In this document: positions 18,371-26,035 of the stretch, piece by piece
Numbering within the stretch: position 1 is the stretch's first letter
Layout: every line of letters starts with the position of its first letter
Source: UBA8389 sp964472175
Lineage (GTDB): Bacteria > Bacteroidota > Bacteroidia > Bacteroidales > UBA1402
Length of the DNA stretch: 64,000 nucleotides
Reading direction: 5' to 3'
Assembly: GCA_964472175.1 (NCBI GenBank)
Contig: CAYYJF010000001.1
Coordinates: forward strand, 1-64,000
Made by a program: the position numbers and the translations under genes
Notes under the pieces: generated by a model
Databases searched by the model: none
The model's input: only the letters and a program-made list of their open reading frames with translations
What the model was told of the DNA's origin: nothing

Positions 18371-19321
18371 ATGGAGAAGTCTGGGCTGACATCACTGATT
18401 CGCAAAAAAGCAACCATGCTTGGTTTTGATGCATGTGGTTTTGCACAAGCTGAACCTGTTTCTGAAATGGTCGTAAATGATTACCGGCATTGGATTCAAA
18501 ATGGATTCAACGGGGAAATGCGTTACATGGAAAACAACATGGACAAACGTTTCAACCCGCAATTATTGATGGACAATTGCAAAACTGTGGCTGTTTTTGC
18601 CATCAACCATTACACTGTCAAACATTTTTCTGAGTCTGCACCCAGAGTCGCTAAGTTCGCCTACGGCGTTGATTATCACGATCTTGTTCGCAACAAATTG
18701 AGAACACTTTTAAACTTGCTGGCTGAAGATGGCATCCACCTAAAGGGTCGTGCTTTTTGTGACTCTGCACCCATTCTTGAACGATATTGGGCAGTAAAAG
18801 CCGGGTTGGGTTGGATAGGGAAAAACCAAAATCTGATCATTCCCGGAAAAGGGTCTTTTTTCTTTTTGGGAATATTGCTGCTTGACACCACCCTGGAATA
18901 CGATCAGCCAATGAAAAACAGATGCGGCCGATGTGAAAGGTGCTTGCGTGCTTGCCCCACCAGGGCATTGAACAAGCAGACATTGGATGCAAATAAATGC
19001 CTTTCATATCTCACCATTGAAAAAAAAGGCGATTTTTCATCTGCAGAACATAAGCGAATGCAGCAATCAAACTGGATTTTTGGTTGTGATATTTGCCAGG
19101 AAGCCTGTCCATGGAATCGGTTTTCTACGGTTCAAACAGCTGAAATATTCGAACCTATTTCTCCCTTGGAAAGTTGGAGCATGCAAGACTGGCAGTTGCT
19201 GGATGAAACCCATTTTAACGAGACTTTTAAGAACTCCTGTCTGTTCAGAACCACCTATGCTGGCATTCAACGCAATCTAAAATCTGTTCAAACGCCAAAA
19301 AAAAACAATACTTCTATTTAA
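18371..19321 (+). CDS. queG: epoxyqueuosine reductase
   Basis: Iron-sulfur, cobalamin-dependent enzyme that reduces epoxyqueuosine to queuosine in tRNA, the last step of that pathway. It is 316 residues. The first ferredoxin-like motif CGRCERCLRACP begins near residue 185, and the second, CDICQEACPW, near residue 239. Together they bind two 4Fe-4S clusters. The N-terminal half holds the family segment GEMRYMENNMDKRFNP and RAFCDSAPILERYWA. A possible -7 element TAAATTTG (18359-18366) lies only 4 bases before the ATG. The gene ends at a bidirectional terminator shared with tRNA-Gln. Confidence 0.94.
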   Translation: MEKSGLTSLIRKKATMLGFDACGFAQAEPVSEMVVNDYRHWIQNGFNGEMRYMENNMDKRFNPQLLMDNCKTVAVFAINHYTVKHFSESAPRVAKFAYGVDYHDLVRNKLRTLLNLLAEDGIHLKGRAFCDSAPILERYWAVKAGLGWIGKNQNLIIPGKGSFFFLGILLLDTTLEYDQPMKNRCGRCERCLRACPTRALNKQTLDANKCLSYLTIEKKGDFSSAEHKRMQQSNWIFGCDICQEACPWNRFSTVQTAEIFEPISPLESWSMQDWQLLDETHFNETFKNSCLFRTTYAGIQRNLKSVQTPKKNNTSI

Positions 19322-19403
19322 TCGACAACTCATGTCAAGAGGTCTGATTTTATCCTCCAATAGTTGCTTCAATCCTGAACGACGAATAGACCTGACCATA
19401 TTG

Positions 19404-19446
19404 CAAAAAAAGGGCGTTAAAAAGTAAACTTTTCAACGCCCTTTTG
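19404..19446 (-). terminator. bidirectional terminator between tRNA-Gln and queG
   Basis: GGGCGTT (19412-19418) pairs with AACGCCC (19435-19441), and the stem extends with A/T pairs on both sides. On the minus strand it is followed by a run of seven T after the tRNA. On the plus strand four T follow, so it can also stop queG transcripts. Confidence 0.8.
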
Positions 19447-19450
19447 GATT

Positions 19451-19523
19451 GTTGTCTCACCAGGATTCGAACCTAGACAGACAGTACCAAAAACTGTAGT
19501 GCTACCATTACACCATGAGACAA
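19451..19523 (-). tRNA. tRNA-Gln(TTG)
   Basis: Read on the minus strand, the acceptor stem TTGTCTC pairs with GAGACAA and the D-arm contains GGTGTAATGGTAGCAC. The anticodon stem ACAGT/ACTGT encloses the loop TTTTGGT, giving anticodon TTG (glutamine). The T-arm carries GGTTCGAATCC. CCA is not encoded. The discriminator base would be C, whereas tRNA-Gln usually carries G, so the exact 3' end is slightly uncertain. A strong terminator follows. Confidence 0.95.
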
Positions 19524-19600
19524 TCCTCAGTTGCTTTCCTTTGAAAGCGGGGGCAAAAGTACGTAAAATCTTTTAGCCAGCAAAGTGCTTTTTGAAAAAA

Positions 19601-20893
19601 TCACTTCACAACAACCAAAAAATAGTTCTTTTTCCCTTTTTGAACGAGCAAATATTGATTATTTAGCAACATGTCAGCATCAATACAGCCATCAATGTCT
19701 ACAAATTTTTCTTTATTCATCGAGAAGCCTCCGGCCTGCATCAATTTTCTAATCTCCGCTTTTGAGGGAAAAACAGGAGCTGCAGCCGTAAGGAAATCTA
19801 CAATCTTGGGCTTCGCTTCTACGACACTTCTCGAGACTTCAAACATAGGAACACCTTCAAATACAGCCAGAAAAGTTTCTTCGTCCAGTTTTTTCAGGGC
19901 ATCCGCAGTTGCATTACCAAACAAAATAGAAGCAGCATCTATGGCCGATTCATATTCCGATTCTGAGTGAACCAAACAGGTAATTTCTTTGGCCAATCTC
20001 TTCTGTAACAACCTCAAATGCGGTGCTTGTTGATGTTCTGCGATTAAAGCTTCCACTTCCTCTCTTTCGATGAATGTGAATATTTTTATATATTTTTCGG
20101 CATCTGTATCACTGACGTTGAGCCAAAATTGCACAAACTTATAGGGAGAGGTGTAATTTTTATCCAGCCAAACATTTCCACTTTCCGTTTTTCCGAACTT
20201 ACCACCGTCGGCTTTGGTAATCAAAGGGCAAACCAGGGCGTACGCTTCACCACCGGCCACTCTTCTGATCAATTCTGTACCAGTGGTGATATTGCCCCAT
20301 TGGTCTGAACCACCCATTTGCAACTTACAATTGAGTGTTTTGTATAAATGAAGAAAATCGTATCCTTGCAACAGCTGGTATGAAAACTCTGTAAAAGACA
20401 TGCCTTCATTGGATTCACTGCTCAAACGTTTTTTAACTGAATCTTTGGCCATCATGTAATTCACAGTGATGTGCTTTCCAATGTCACGAATAAACTCCAA
20501 AAAGGAATAGTTCTTCATCCAGTCATAATTATTGACCAGCACAGCAGCATTGGGAGCATCACTTTCAAAATCTAAAAATTTTGAAAGTTGTTTTTTGATA
20601 CAATCCTGATTGTGTCTGAGTGTTGCCTCATCCAACAAATTCCGTTCCTGGGATTTTAATGAAGGGTCGCCAATCATCCCAGTCGCACCTCCTACCAAAG
20701 CAATCGGCTTGTGACCACATCTTTGAAAATGTCGCAACATCATAATACTAACCAAATGCCCGATATGGAGTGAATCTGCTGTTGGATCAATACCAACATA
20801 AGCAGCAGACATTTCTTTTTTCAATTGTTCTTCTGTTCCGGGCATGCAATCATGAATCATACCCCTCCACTGTAATTCTTTTATGAAATCCAT
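19601..20893 (-). CDS. tyrS: tyrosyl-tRNA synthetase
   Basis: Class Ic synthetase that charges tRNA-Tyr. About 430 residues from the ATG at 20893; an in-frame start 33 bases further upstream adds residues that are not typical. The HIGH motif appears as DSLHIGHLV near residue 46. YQLLQGYDFLHLY and GGSDQWGNITTG form the tyrosine pocket. The KMSKS equivalent is KFGKTESG. An S4 RNA-binding domain lies at the C-terminus (AEIRKLMQAGGFSMNKEK). It is transcribed alone from the -7 element at 20969-20976. Confidence 0.96.
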   Translation of the reverse strand: MDFIKELQWRGMIHDCMPGTEEQLKKEMSAAYVGIDPTADSLHIGHLVSIMMLRHFQRCGHKPIALVGGATGMIGDPSLKSQERNLLDEATLRHNQDCIKKQLSKFLDFESDAPNAAVLVNNYDWMKNYSFLEFIRDIGKHITVNYMMAKDSVKKRLSSESNEGMSFTEFSYQLLQGYDFLHLYKTLNCKLQMGGSDQWGNITTGTELIRRVAGGEAYALVCPLITKADGGKFGKTESGNVWLDKNYTSPYKFVQFWLNVSDTDAEKYIKIFTFIEREEVEALIAEHQQAPHLRLLQKRLAKEITCLVHSESEYESAIDAASILFGNATADALKKLDEETFLAVFEGVPMFEVSRSVVEAKPKIVDFLTAAAPVFPSKAEIRKLMQAGGFSMNKEKFVDIDGCIDADMLLNNQYLLVQKGKKNYFLVVVK

Positions 20894-20968
20894 CAAAACG
20901 AATGTTAAATATATTAAACGAACCACCCAAATTGGTTGTTCATATGAAAATCACTTAATTCTTTGCCG

Positions 20969-20976
20969 CAAAAGTA
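20969..20976 (-). promoter_or_regulatory. tyrS promoter -7 element
   Basis: On the minus strand TACTTTTG matches TAnnTTTG, giving a leader of about 70 bases before the ATG at 20893. I see no T-box or other synthetase leader structure in it. Confidence 0.5.
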
Positions 20977-21015
20977 GTTCTTATTTGATAATTAATGATA
21001 AAACGATTGAAAAAT

Positions 21016-21046
21016 TTGCTTAAACGAGTTTCATGAATTATTTTTG
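21016..21046 (+). promoter_or_regulatory. promoter of the response-regulator gene
   Basis: TTG at 21016-21018 and TATTTTTG at 21039-21046 are separated by 20 bases, an ideal Bacteroidota -33/-7 pair. The resulting leader of about 80 bases is AT-rich with no clear structure. Confidence 0.65.
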
Positions 21047-21132
21047 TGTGTTATTATCCTTTTGGGAATTTGCTCTTTACTTATGAATTAGTTTTTTCGT
21101 TTTATTAATTTTTTTAAAAAAATCAATCCTTT

Positions 21133-21816
21133 ATGAAACCACTCCAAAGTAATGTGTTGATTTTTTCAGTCAAAGGTTCTGTATTCGGTGTAAAAATTCA
21201 AGAAGCGCTTGCCAGCACTCGTGCTAAAGTTGAGAACACTTACAGTGTTCAAAAAGCTGTTGAATTTATTACAGATGAATCACCTTGCCTTGTCCTCTTT
21301 GACACTCCGTCAAACGACGCTAAGGCCATTGAACTTCTGAAAAAGATCAAAAAAACCAAGGAAGAAATGCGTTTTAATGTGTACTTCCTTGTAGATGACA
21401 ACAAAAACCTATCCGAACAACTAGATTTGTTCGATTTGGGTGTTGATGAATTTGGTACACGCGATACCAATTTCGCGTTAATTTCCCGCAGAGTTTTAAA
21501 TATCATTTCCAAGTATCTGGGATCTGCCAAAGAAGTTATCCCACAAAAAGGCATTATGATTGACCGCGAACGCTATATGGTGTTTAAAGACGGACAAGAC
21601 ATTTTCCTTCCAAGAAAAGAATTTGAACTCTTGTTACTTTTGGCTTCCAAGCCAATGAAAGTATTTACCCGTGAGGAAATCTTCAAAATTGTATGGGGCA
21701 ACAAATCCGTTGTTGGCGATCGTACAATTGACGTACATGTACGTAAAATTCGTGAAAAAATCGGTGAAAGATATATTTGCACCATCAAAGGTGTAGGATA
21801 TAAATTCATTGGATAA
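21133..21816 (+). CDS. OmpR-family DNA-binding regulator with degenerate receiver
   Basis: The 227 residues comprise a receiver-like domain (about 1-125) and a winged-helix DNA-binding domain (about 132-227) of the OmpR/PhoB type (FLPRKEFELLLLLASKP, then GDRTIDVHVRKIREKIG and IKGVGYKF). The receiver keeps an aspartate at the phosphorylation position (D57 in LVLFDTPSND). The acidic pair after strand 1 is replaced by SVKG, the conserved Thr/Ser by Val87, and the conserved Lys by Arg110. It is therefore unlikely to be switched by phosphorylation. No histidine kinase lies beside it. It has its own promoter and terminator. Targets cannot be inferred. Confidence 0.9.
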   Translation: MKPLQSNVLIFSVKGSVFGVKIQEALASTRAKVENTYSVQKAVEFITDESPCLVLFDTPSNDAKAIELLKKIKKTKEEMRFNVYFLVDDNKNLSEQLDLFDLGVDEFGTRDTNFALISRRVLNIISKYLGSAKEVIPQKGIMIDRERYMVFKDGQDIFLPRKEFELLLLLASKPMKVFTREEIFKIVWGNKSVVGDRTIDVHVRKIREKIGERYICTIKGVGYKFIG

Positions 21817-21841
21817 ATCAAACGAATTCCCGATAAGAATG

Positions 21842-21875
21842 AGGCGTCTTCACTTTATGTGATTGACGCCTTTTT
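21842..21875 (+). terminator. terminator of the response-regulator gene
   Basis: GGCGTC (21843-21848) pairs with GACGCC (21865-21870), with an inner CAC/GTG stem, and five T follow. The right arm and T tract lie inside the last codons of the convergent tatD-like gene. Confidence 0.75.
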
Positions 21876-22511
21876 ATATCCTGTAATGTCTTTAAAATTC
21901 GAGAAGATGGCTGCCTTCAATACCCTGTCATCGCAACCTTTCATCACGGCCGTTTTTTCATACAAATCCTTCAATGATTGCTCATGGACATCTGTTTCTA
22001 AAAACAATCGGTCCAAAGGGCATCGTTTCAAAGACTCCTCATTAAATTTTGTCCCAAAAGACAGATAGAAACCATGGTCTAATAATTGTTTCATTAGCTC
22101 TGGTTTCCCTCTGAAACCATGTATAACCCAAGCCGGTATTTGTTGATAGTGCTTTTTGATTTGAAGCAAAACATCATAACATTTCACCATGTGAAGAATG
22201 ACAGGCAATGAATTGTTTGATGCCAAAGATAATTGATCTGAAAATACGGTTTTTTGGACATCAAGAGCAACTCCAATGCTTGCATCCAAACCTATTTCTC
22301 CAATAAATGCAACGTTGCTTTTATCAATCATGGCATGCATCTTTTGCTTTCTTTCGTGATTCCACATCAGAGCATCTGAAGGGTGCAAGCCAACACTGTA
22401 TACAGAAATCTTGTTTTTGAGCGGCATTTCGGGGCTTAAGACATTCCATTGACAGACTTCAATCGTGTCAGTTGACCCTCGGTCAAGATGGGTATGCAGA
22501 TTGATCCACAT
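21855..22511 (-). CDS. TatD family metal-dependent hydrolase
   Basis: TIM-barrel metallohydrolase of the TatD DNase family, 218 residues, somewhat shorter than the usual 255-265. Metal ligands can be seen in the LHTHLD motif (H6, H8), GEIGLD near residue 92, ILHMVK near residue 130, VIHGFRG near residue 153 and LETDV near residue 195. The usual HSR and HCFSG motifs are altered, as in many short Bacteroidota members. The substrate is unknown. It is the last gene of rnpA-yidD-tatD; its start codon overlaps the end of yidD. Confidence 0.82.
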   Translation of the reverse strand: MWINLHTHLDRGSTDTIEVCQWNVLSPEMPLKNKISVYSVGLHPSDALMWNHERKQKMHAMIDKSNVAFIGEIGLDASIGVALDVQKTVFSDQLSLASNNSLPVILHMVKCYDVLLQIKKHYQQIPAWVIHGFRGKPELMKQLLDHGFYLSFGTKFNEESLKRCPLDRLFLETDVHEQSLKDLYEKTAVMKGCDDRVLKAAIFSNFKDITGYKKASIT

Positions 22512-22735
22512 TAGGGTACAGGATCATAACCGTGACCACCCCAGGGATGGCACCTGGCAATCCTTTTTGCGGCCAACCAGAAACCTTTAAATGGTCCATG
22601 TTTTTTCAAGGCTTCCACTGCATATTGAGAACAAGTAGGTGTATAACGACAACTCGCATGCGTTAATGGCGAAATGAAAATCTGATATCCTTTCACCAAA
22701 GTCAATAGAATCGATGTAAGTAGTTTTGTGATCAT
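22511..22735 (-). CDS. yidD: membrane protein insertion efficiency factor YidD
   Basis: Small inner-membrane-associated protein of 74 residues that aids YidC-dependent insertion. The family core CRYTPTCSQYAVEALKKHG and the ending CHPWGGHGYDPVP are both present. It overlaps rnpA by 4 bases upstream and tatD downstream. rnpA-yidD is a near-universal bacterial gene pair, which strengthens both calls. Confidence 0.95.
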   Translation of the reverse strand: MITKLLTSILLTLVKGYQIFISPLTHASCRYTPTCSQYAVEALKKHGPFKGFWLAAKRIARCHPWGGHGYDPVP

Positions 22736-23139
22736 CCTCCTGAATTAATTATCGCCAATTCTGCCAACTGGATATCCATCTTCGAGAAAGCATCCACCAT
22801 CTTTTTTTGAATTTTCTCCATTGTGAACACTTCGGTTGGTATCCAGATAAAAGCCATTTCAACGGTTAAATTCTTATCCAATAAACGCTGATGAAAGGAC
22901 TGCCCGTATAAGCGAATACACTCTCTTGACAATCTTTTTATTCTGTTTCGATCGACCGCATGTTTTAACTTTTTTTTAGGCACCGCTACAACAAAAAGCA
23001 TCCCTTTTGATGGCGTTTCGGGGACAACCCTCCAAACAATTCTGAATGGATAGGCCATCATGGAAGATCCACGCTCAAACAATTGATTGATACGTTCTTC
23101 TCCACACAGTTTTCTATTTTTACCAAGCGTGTTTGCCAT
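22732..23139 (-). CDS. rnpA: ribonuclease P protein component
   Basis: Protein subunit of RNase P, which helps the catalytic RNA cut 5' leaders from pre-tRNAs. It is 135 residues. The signature basic helix is present as DRNRIKRLSRECIRL, preceded by VPKKKLKHAV. The ATG at 23139 directly follows an eight-T run that ends the hemD terminator. The -7 element (23159-23166) lies inside that terminator's loop, giving a leader of only about 14 bases. rpmH, a common neighbour, is absent. Confidence 0.93.
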   Translation of the reverse strand: MANTLGKNRKLCGEERINQLFERGSSMMAYPFRIVWRVVPETPSKGMLFVVAVPKKKLKHAVDRNRIKRLSRECIRLYGQSFHQRLLDKNLTVEMAFIWIPTEVFTMEKIQKKMVDAFSKMDIQLAELAIINSGG

Positions 23140-23189
23140 AAAAAAAAGACTGCTTTCACAAATGTATTGGAATATTCGTGAAAGCAGTC
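23140..23189 (-). terminator. hemD terminator immediately upstream of rnpA
   Basis: Two 12-base complementary arms (23178-23189 and 23148-23159 on the plus strand) enclose an 18-base loop. On the minus strand they are followed by eight T that touch the rnpA ATG. The spacer after hemD consists mainly of this element. Confidence 0.85.
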
Positions 23190-23191
23190 AA
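23159..23191 (-). promoter_or_regulatory. rnpA promoter inside the terminator hairpin
   Basis: On the minus strand TTG (23191-23189) and TACATTTG (23166-23159) are 22 bases apart, fitting the -33/-7 rule. Transcripts from here start beyond the first hairpin arm and so cannot fold the terminator. Confidence 0.6.
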
Positions 23192-23207
23192 ATGAGATGA
23201 TTAAAAG

Positions 23208-23969
23208 TTATGCCTTTTTGGCTGCTTTGTGATTTTCTTTAATGAAAGCATCTATGGCAGCTGTCATGGATGGTGATGTTGGCGTTGGAGCGTGACAATC
23301 AAGCCTTAAACCGGCATCAGCTACCGCCTTTGCCGTTGTCGCACCAAAACAACCAATGGCAATCTCGCCCTGTTCAAAATTGGGAAAATTCTTTAAAAGA
23401 GATGCCACTCCGGATGGGCTGAAAAAAACAAGCATATCGTAATTGAAACTCTCTCCGGGTTCGTAATCATTGCTTACGGTTCTATACATCACCGCCGTTG
23501 AATATTTCACCGATTTTTCATCCAATTTAACCAACAATTCATCCTTGTGAACATCTGATACCGGAATCAAAAACATTTCACTGCTGTGCTTCATGACAAG
23601 CTGAACCAATTCATCATTTTTTCCTGACGCTGCATGAAATATTTTACGTTTTCTATAGACAATGTACTTTTGCAAATAGAGCGCAACTTGCTCGTTGATA
23701 CAAAAATACTTCATATCCTCCGGTATGTTAATTCTCAATTCTTCGCAAATACGAAAAAAATGATCAATACCTGTTCTTGCAGTAAAGATGATGGCTGAAT
23801 GATCCAATATGGATATCTTCTGCTGCCTGAATTCCTTGGCAGAAATACCCTCGACTTTGATAAAAGGGCGGAAGTCAATTCTCAATCCGTATTTTTCAGC
23901 CAAATCAAAATATGGCGATTTTTCTGTCGTCGGTTTGGGCTGAGAAACGAGTACATTTTTAACTTTCAA
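23208..23969 (-). CDS. hemD: uroporphyrinogen-III synthase
   Basis: Closes hydroxymethylbilane to uroporphyrinogen III in haem synthesis. The 253 residues show the weakly conserved HemD fold. The opening KVKNVLVSQPKP is followed by IIFTARTGIDHFF near residue 82, and the second domain holds LVFFSPSGVASLLKNF and IGCFGATTAKAVADAGL near residues 165-200. The family varies greatly, but these strand-loop motifs are characteristic. A lysine- and alanine-rich tail ends the protein. It follows the DUF4271 gene by 30 bases, a pairing common in Bacteroidota. Confidence 0.88.
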   Translation of the reverse strand: MKVKNVLVSQPKPTTEKSPYFDLAEKYGLRIDFRPFIKVEGISAKEFRQQKISILDHSAIIFTARTGIDHFFRICEELRINIPEDMKYFCINEQVALYLQKYIVYRKRKIFHAASGKNDELVQLVMKHSSEMFLIPVSDVHKDELLVKLDEKSVKYSTAVMYRTVSNDYEPGESFNYDMLVFFSPSGVASLLKNFPNFEQGEIAIGCFGATTAKAVADAGLRLDCHAPTPTSPSMTAAIDAFIKENHKAAKKA

Positions 23970-23999
23970 AACCTTGAATTTTAGATGTTATGATGCAAC

Positions 24000-24866
24000 T
24001 TACAACAGAAACAATCCCTTATAAAACAACAATATAGGGAGTATTTCAAGGGCACAAAGATACAAAATGAAATAGAATAAACCGCTACTGTTGACAGAAA
24101 AAATACGAAGAGCCTTGGCAAACAGCCAAAGCTTGGCTATTATCAAAAATGCTACTGACCAATAAAAAAGGAAGTTATAATTGGTTGCTATGGCTATTTC
24201 CGCAGCAATCAACAAGGGTGTTAAGGTCATTGCATAAATAAATAAAGTGGTTTTATTGTGAAAAACCCACTTCCTGATGAGCGAAGAATTAAAAAAAAGT
24301 TTGCCGATAAAGACAACAACAGCATTTTGGACAATAAAAAAGGAGCATGTATATGCAAACAATTTAAATATCATCAAAGAATCAAATCCATAGATAGAAT
24401 TCCCCGGTTTCGTATTGACCAATACATGCGCCATCAAAGAAAGCACGATCAAGGTCAAAAACCACAAAAATGGATTGTATCTACTTTGAGAATCATGGTC
24501 ACTTACCGACCCATCAACAGGTAAAATTAAACCGATGTTGGTATATTGAGCCATGAGTTTCAACCCCCTTTTCAACATAAATCCAACCAGCAACACTTCA
24601 AATAGAATCAATCCCAACATCAAACTTTCAGATGTTTTGCGATTTTGCCTTGCAACACCTTCATGTCTTTGCATGTGAAAGCTGTTGTATTCTCTCAAAA
24701 AATGCATGACATCTTCAAACCAAAATCCAGAGCCAAAATACAAGGCTGAATCGGCTGAATAGTCCCAATGCTTATAGTAAAACGTGGCCGTATCATTGAT
24801 AGGAGTTTGAACCTGCCACTTCAGGTCATATGCATGATTGGAAATGAGACTTGTATCACTTTGCAT
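24000..24866 (-). CDS. DUF4271 family membrane protein
   Basis: About 288 residues. A soluble N-terminal part of about 85 residues precedes roughly six transmembrane helices. Length, topology and position beside hemD fit DUF4271, a Bacteroidota family of unknown function. I choose the ATG at 24866, because the in-frame ATG at 24914 lies upstream of the -7 element at 24902-24909, which would exclude it from the mRNA. Cotranscribed with hemD. Confidence 0.75.
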   Translation of the reverse strand: MQSDTSLISNHAYDLKWQVQTPINDTATFYYKHWDYSADSALYFGSGFWFEDVMHFLREYNSFHMQRHEGVARQNRKTSESLMLGLILFEVLLVGFMLKRGLKLMAQYTNIGLILPVDGSVSDHDSQSRYNPFLWFLTLIVLSLMAHVLVNTKPGNSIYGFDSLMIFKLFAYTCSFFIVQNAVVVFIGKLFFNSSLIRKWVFHNKTTLFIYAMTLTPLLIAAEIAIATNYNFLFYWSVAFLIIAKLWLFAKALRIFSVNSSGLFYFILYLCALEILPILLFYKGLFLL

Positions 24867-24901
24867 CCTAAACAAAATTGGCGTTTGAACATTTGGGCAC
24901 C

Positions 24902-24909
24902 CAAAAGTA
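24902..24909 (-). promoter_or_regulatory. promoter -7 element of DUF4271-hemD
   Basis: TACTTTTG on the minus strand matches TAnnTTTG and lies 35 bases upstream of the ATG at 24866. It faces away from the -7 box of the epimerase gene, 13 bases to the right. Confidence 0.55.
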
Positions 24910-24922
24910 AGCATTCTTTTTG

Positions 24923-24930
24923 TATTTTTG
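24923..24930 (+). promoter_or_regulatory. promoter -7 element of the SDR epimerase gene
   Basis: TATTTTTG matches TAnnTTTG, 25 bases before the ATG at 24956. Its upstream half overlaps the divergent DUF4271 promoter. Confidence 0.55.
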
Positions 24931-24955
24931 TAAGTACGATTGCAGATACAAATTC

Positions 24956-25984
24956 ATGAAAAAAGACATTACATTATTAACCGGAAGTACGGGGTTATTG
25001 GGCTCACATATGCTGGTCCATTTATTCCAAAAAGGAAAAAGTATCCGATGTTTAATCAGAGAATCTGCGTCATTCAAGCAACTCGAAATGGTTTGTGAAT
25101 TCTACCAACAGGATTTTGAGTCGATCAAATCGAGTGTAGAGTGGGTTATTGGAGACACCATGGATTTTGTATCCCTTCAGGAAAATCTCAAAAATGTGTC
25201 GGAAGTATATCACTGCGCAGCCATCGTCTCTTTCAACAATGCTGATAACCCGAAAATGTTACGAACGAACGTTCAGGGAACAGCAAACATGGTGGATGCA
25301 GCATTGGCAAATCATGTTGAAAAATTTTGTTTTGTCAGCTCCATTGCATCACTTGGAAAAAGCACCGATTCATCGGCGATAACTGAAACGACGCAAAGAA
25401 AAGTCGAAGGTCGGTACTCCGGATATTCTGAAAGCAAATTCAGATCGGAACTGGAAATATGGAGAGGCATTGCCGAAGGGCTGAATGCCGTAATCGTGAA
25501 CCCCGGAATCATTCTTGGCGTTGGAGATTTAGACAAAGGCAGCATGTTGCTTTTTAAAAATGGCATGAAGGGAATGCCATTTTATACCAAAGCCACGACC
25601 GGATATGTTGATGTTAGGGACGTTTGTTATTGCTGCATTGAATTGATGGAGCAAGAGGCCTTTAACGAAAGGTATATTTTGGTTGCCGAAAATGCCCACA
25701 ATGGGATTGTATTTGGATTGATTGCAAAAGTATTTGGAGTCAAGTCTCCGAAATATGAAGCAGGATTGCTGCTATTAAGAATGGGTGTCTTTGTTTCGGC
25801 CGTCATTTCATTGTTAACAGGGAAAACACCTCAACTGACATCCAATACCATCCGATCAGCGCAACACCCTGAAATCTATTCCAACGAGAAAATACGCCTA
25901 AAATTGAATCATCCATTCAGGCCATTGAAAGAAACCATTGAAGATATTGGGAGGTTTTATATTGAAAAAGGGAAAACGAAATGA
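24956..25984 (+). CDS. NAD(P)-dependent epimerase/dehydratase (extended SDR)
   Basis: Extended short-chain dehydrogenase/reductase of about 342 residues. The nucleotide-binding motif LLTGSTGLLGSHM covers residues 7-19. The active-site tyrosine and lysine appear as YSGYSESKF near residue 155, and the NPGIILG loop near residue 182. Such proteins act on nucleotide sugars, flavonoid-like ketones or sterols; the substrate cannot be read here. I start at the ATG at 24956 because the upstream in-frame start precedes the promoter. The gene ends in its own hairpin terminator. Confidence 0.85.
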   Translation: MKKDITLLTGSTGLLGSHMLVHLFQKGKSIRCLIRESASFKQLEMVCEFYQQDFESIKSSVEWVIGDTMDFVSLQENLKNVSEVYHCAAIVSFNNADNPKMLRTNVQGTANMVDAALANHVEKFCFVSSIASLGKSTDSSAITETTQRKVEGRYSGYSESKFRSELEIWRGIAEGLNAVIVNPGIILGVGDLDKGSMLLFKNGMKGMPFYTKATTGYVDVRDVCYCCIELMEQEAFNERYILVAENAHNGIVFGLIAKVFGVKSPKYEAGLLLLRMGVFVSAVISLLTGKTPQLTSNTIRSAQHPEIYSNEKIRLKLNHPFRPLKETIEDIGRFYIEKGKTK

Positions 25985-26014
25985 GGCTATCTTAAAAAAG
26001 ACAGCCTCATTTTC
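25981..26014 (+). terminator. terminator of the SDR epimerase gene
   Basis: ATGAGGCT (25981-25988) pairs with AGCCTCAT, an inner TCTT/AAGA stem extends it with one mismatch, and four T follow. The left arm contains the stop codon of the gene. Confidence 0.7.
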
Positions 26015-26035
26015 TATTGCATCAACTTATTGATT

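Noticed and set aside
20894..21015. Leader RNA (T-box or riboswitch) upstream of tyrS
   Set aside because: The spacer is AT-rich with no specifier-like or antiterminator structure, and T-boxes are not expected in Bacteroidota.
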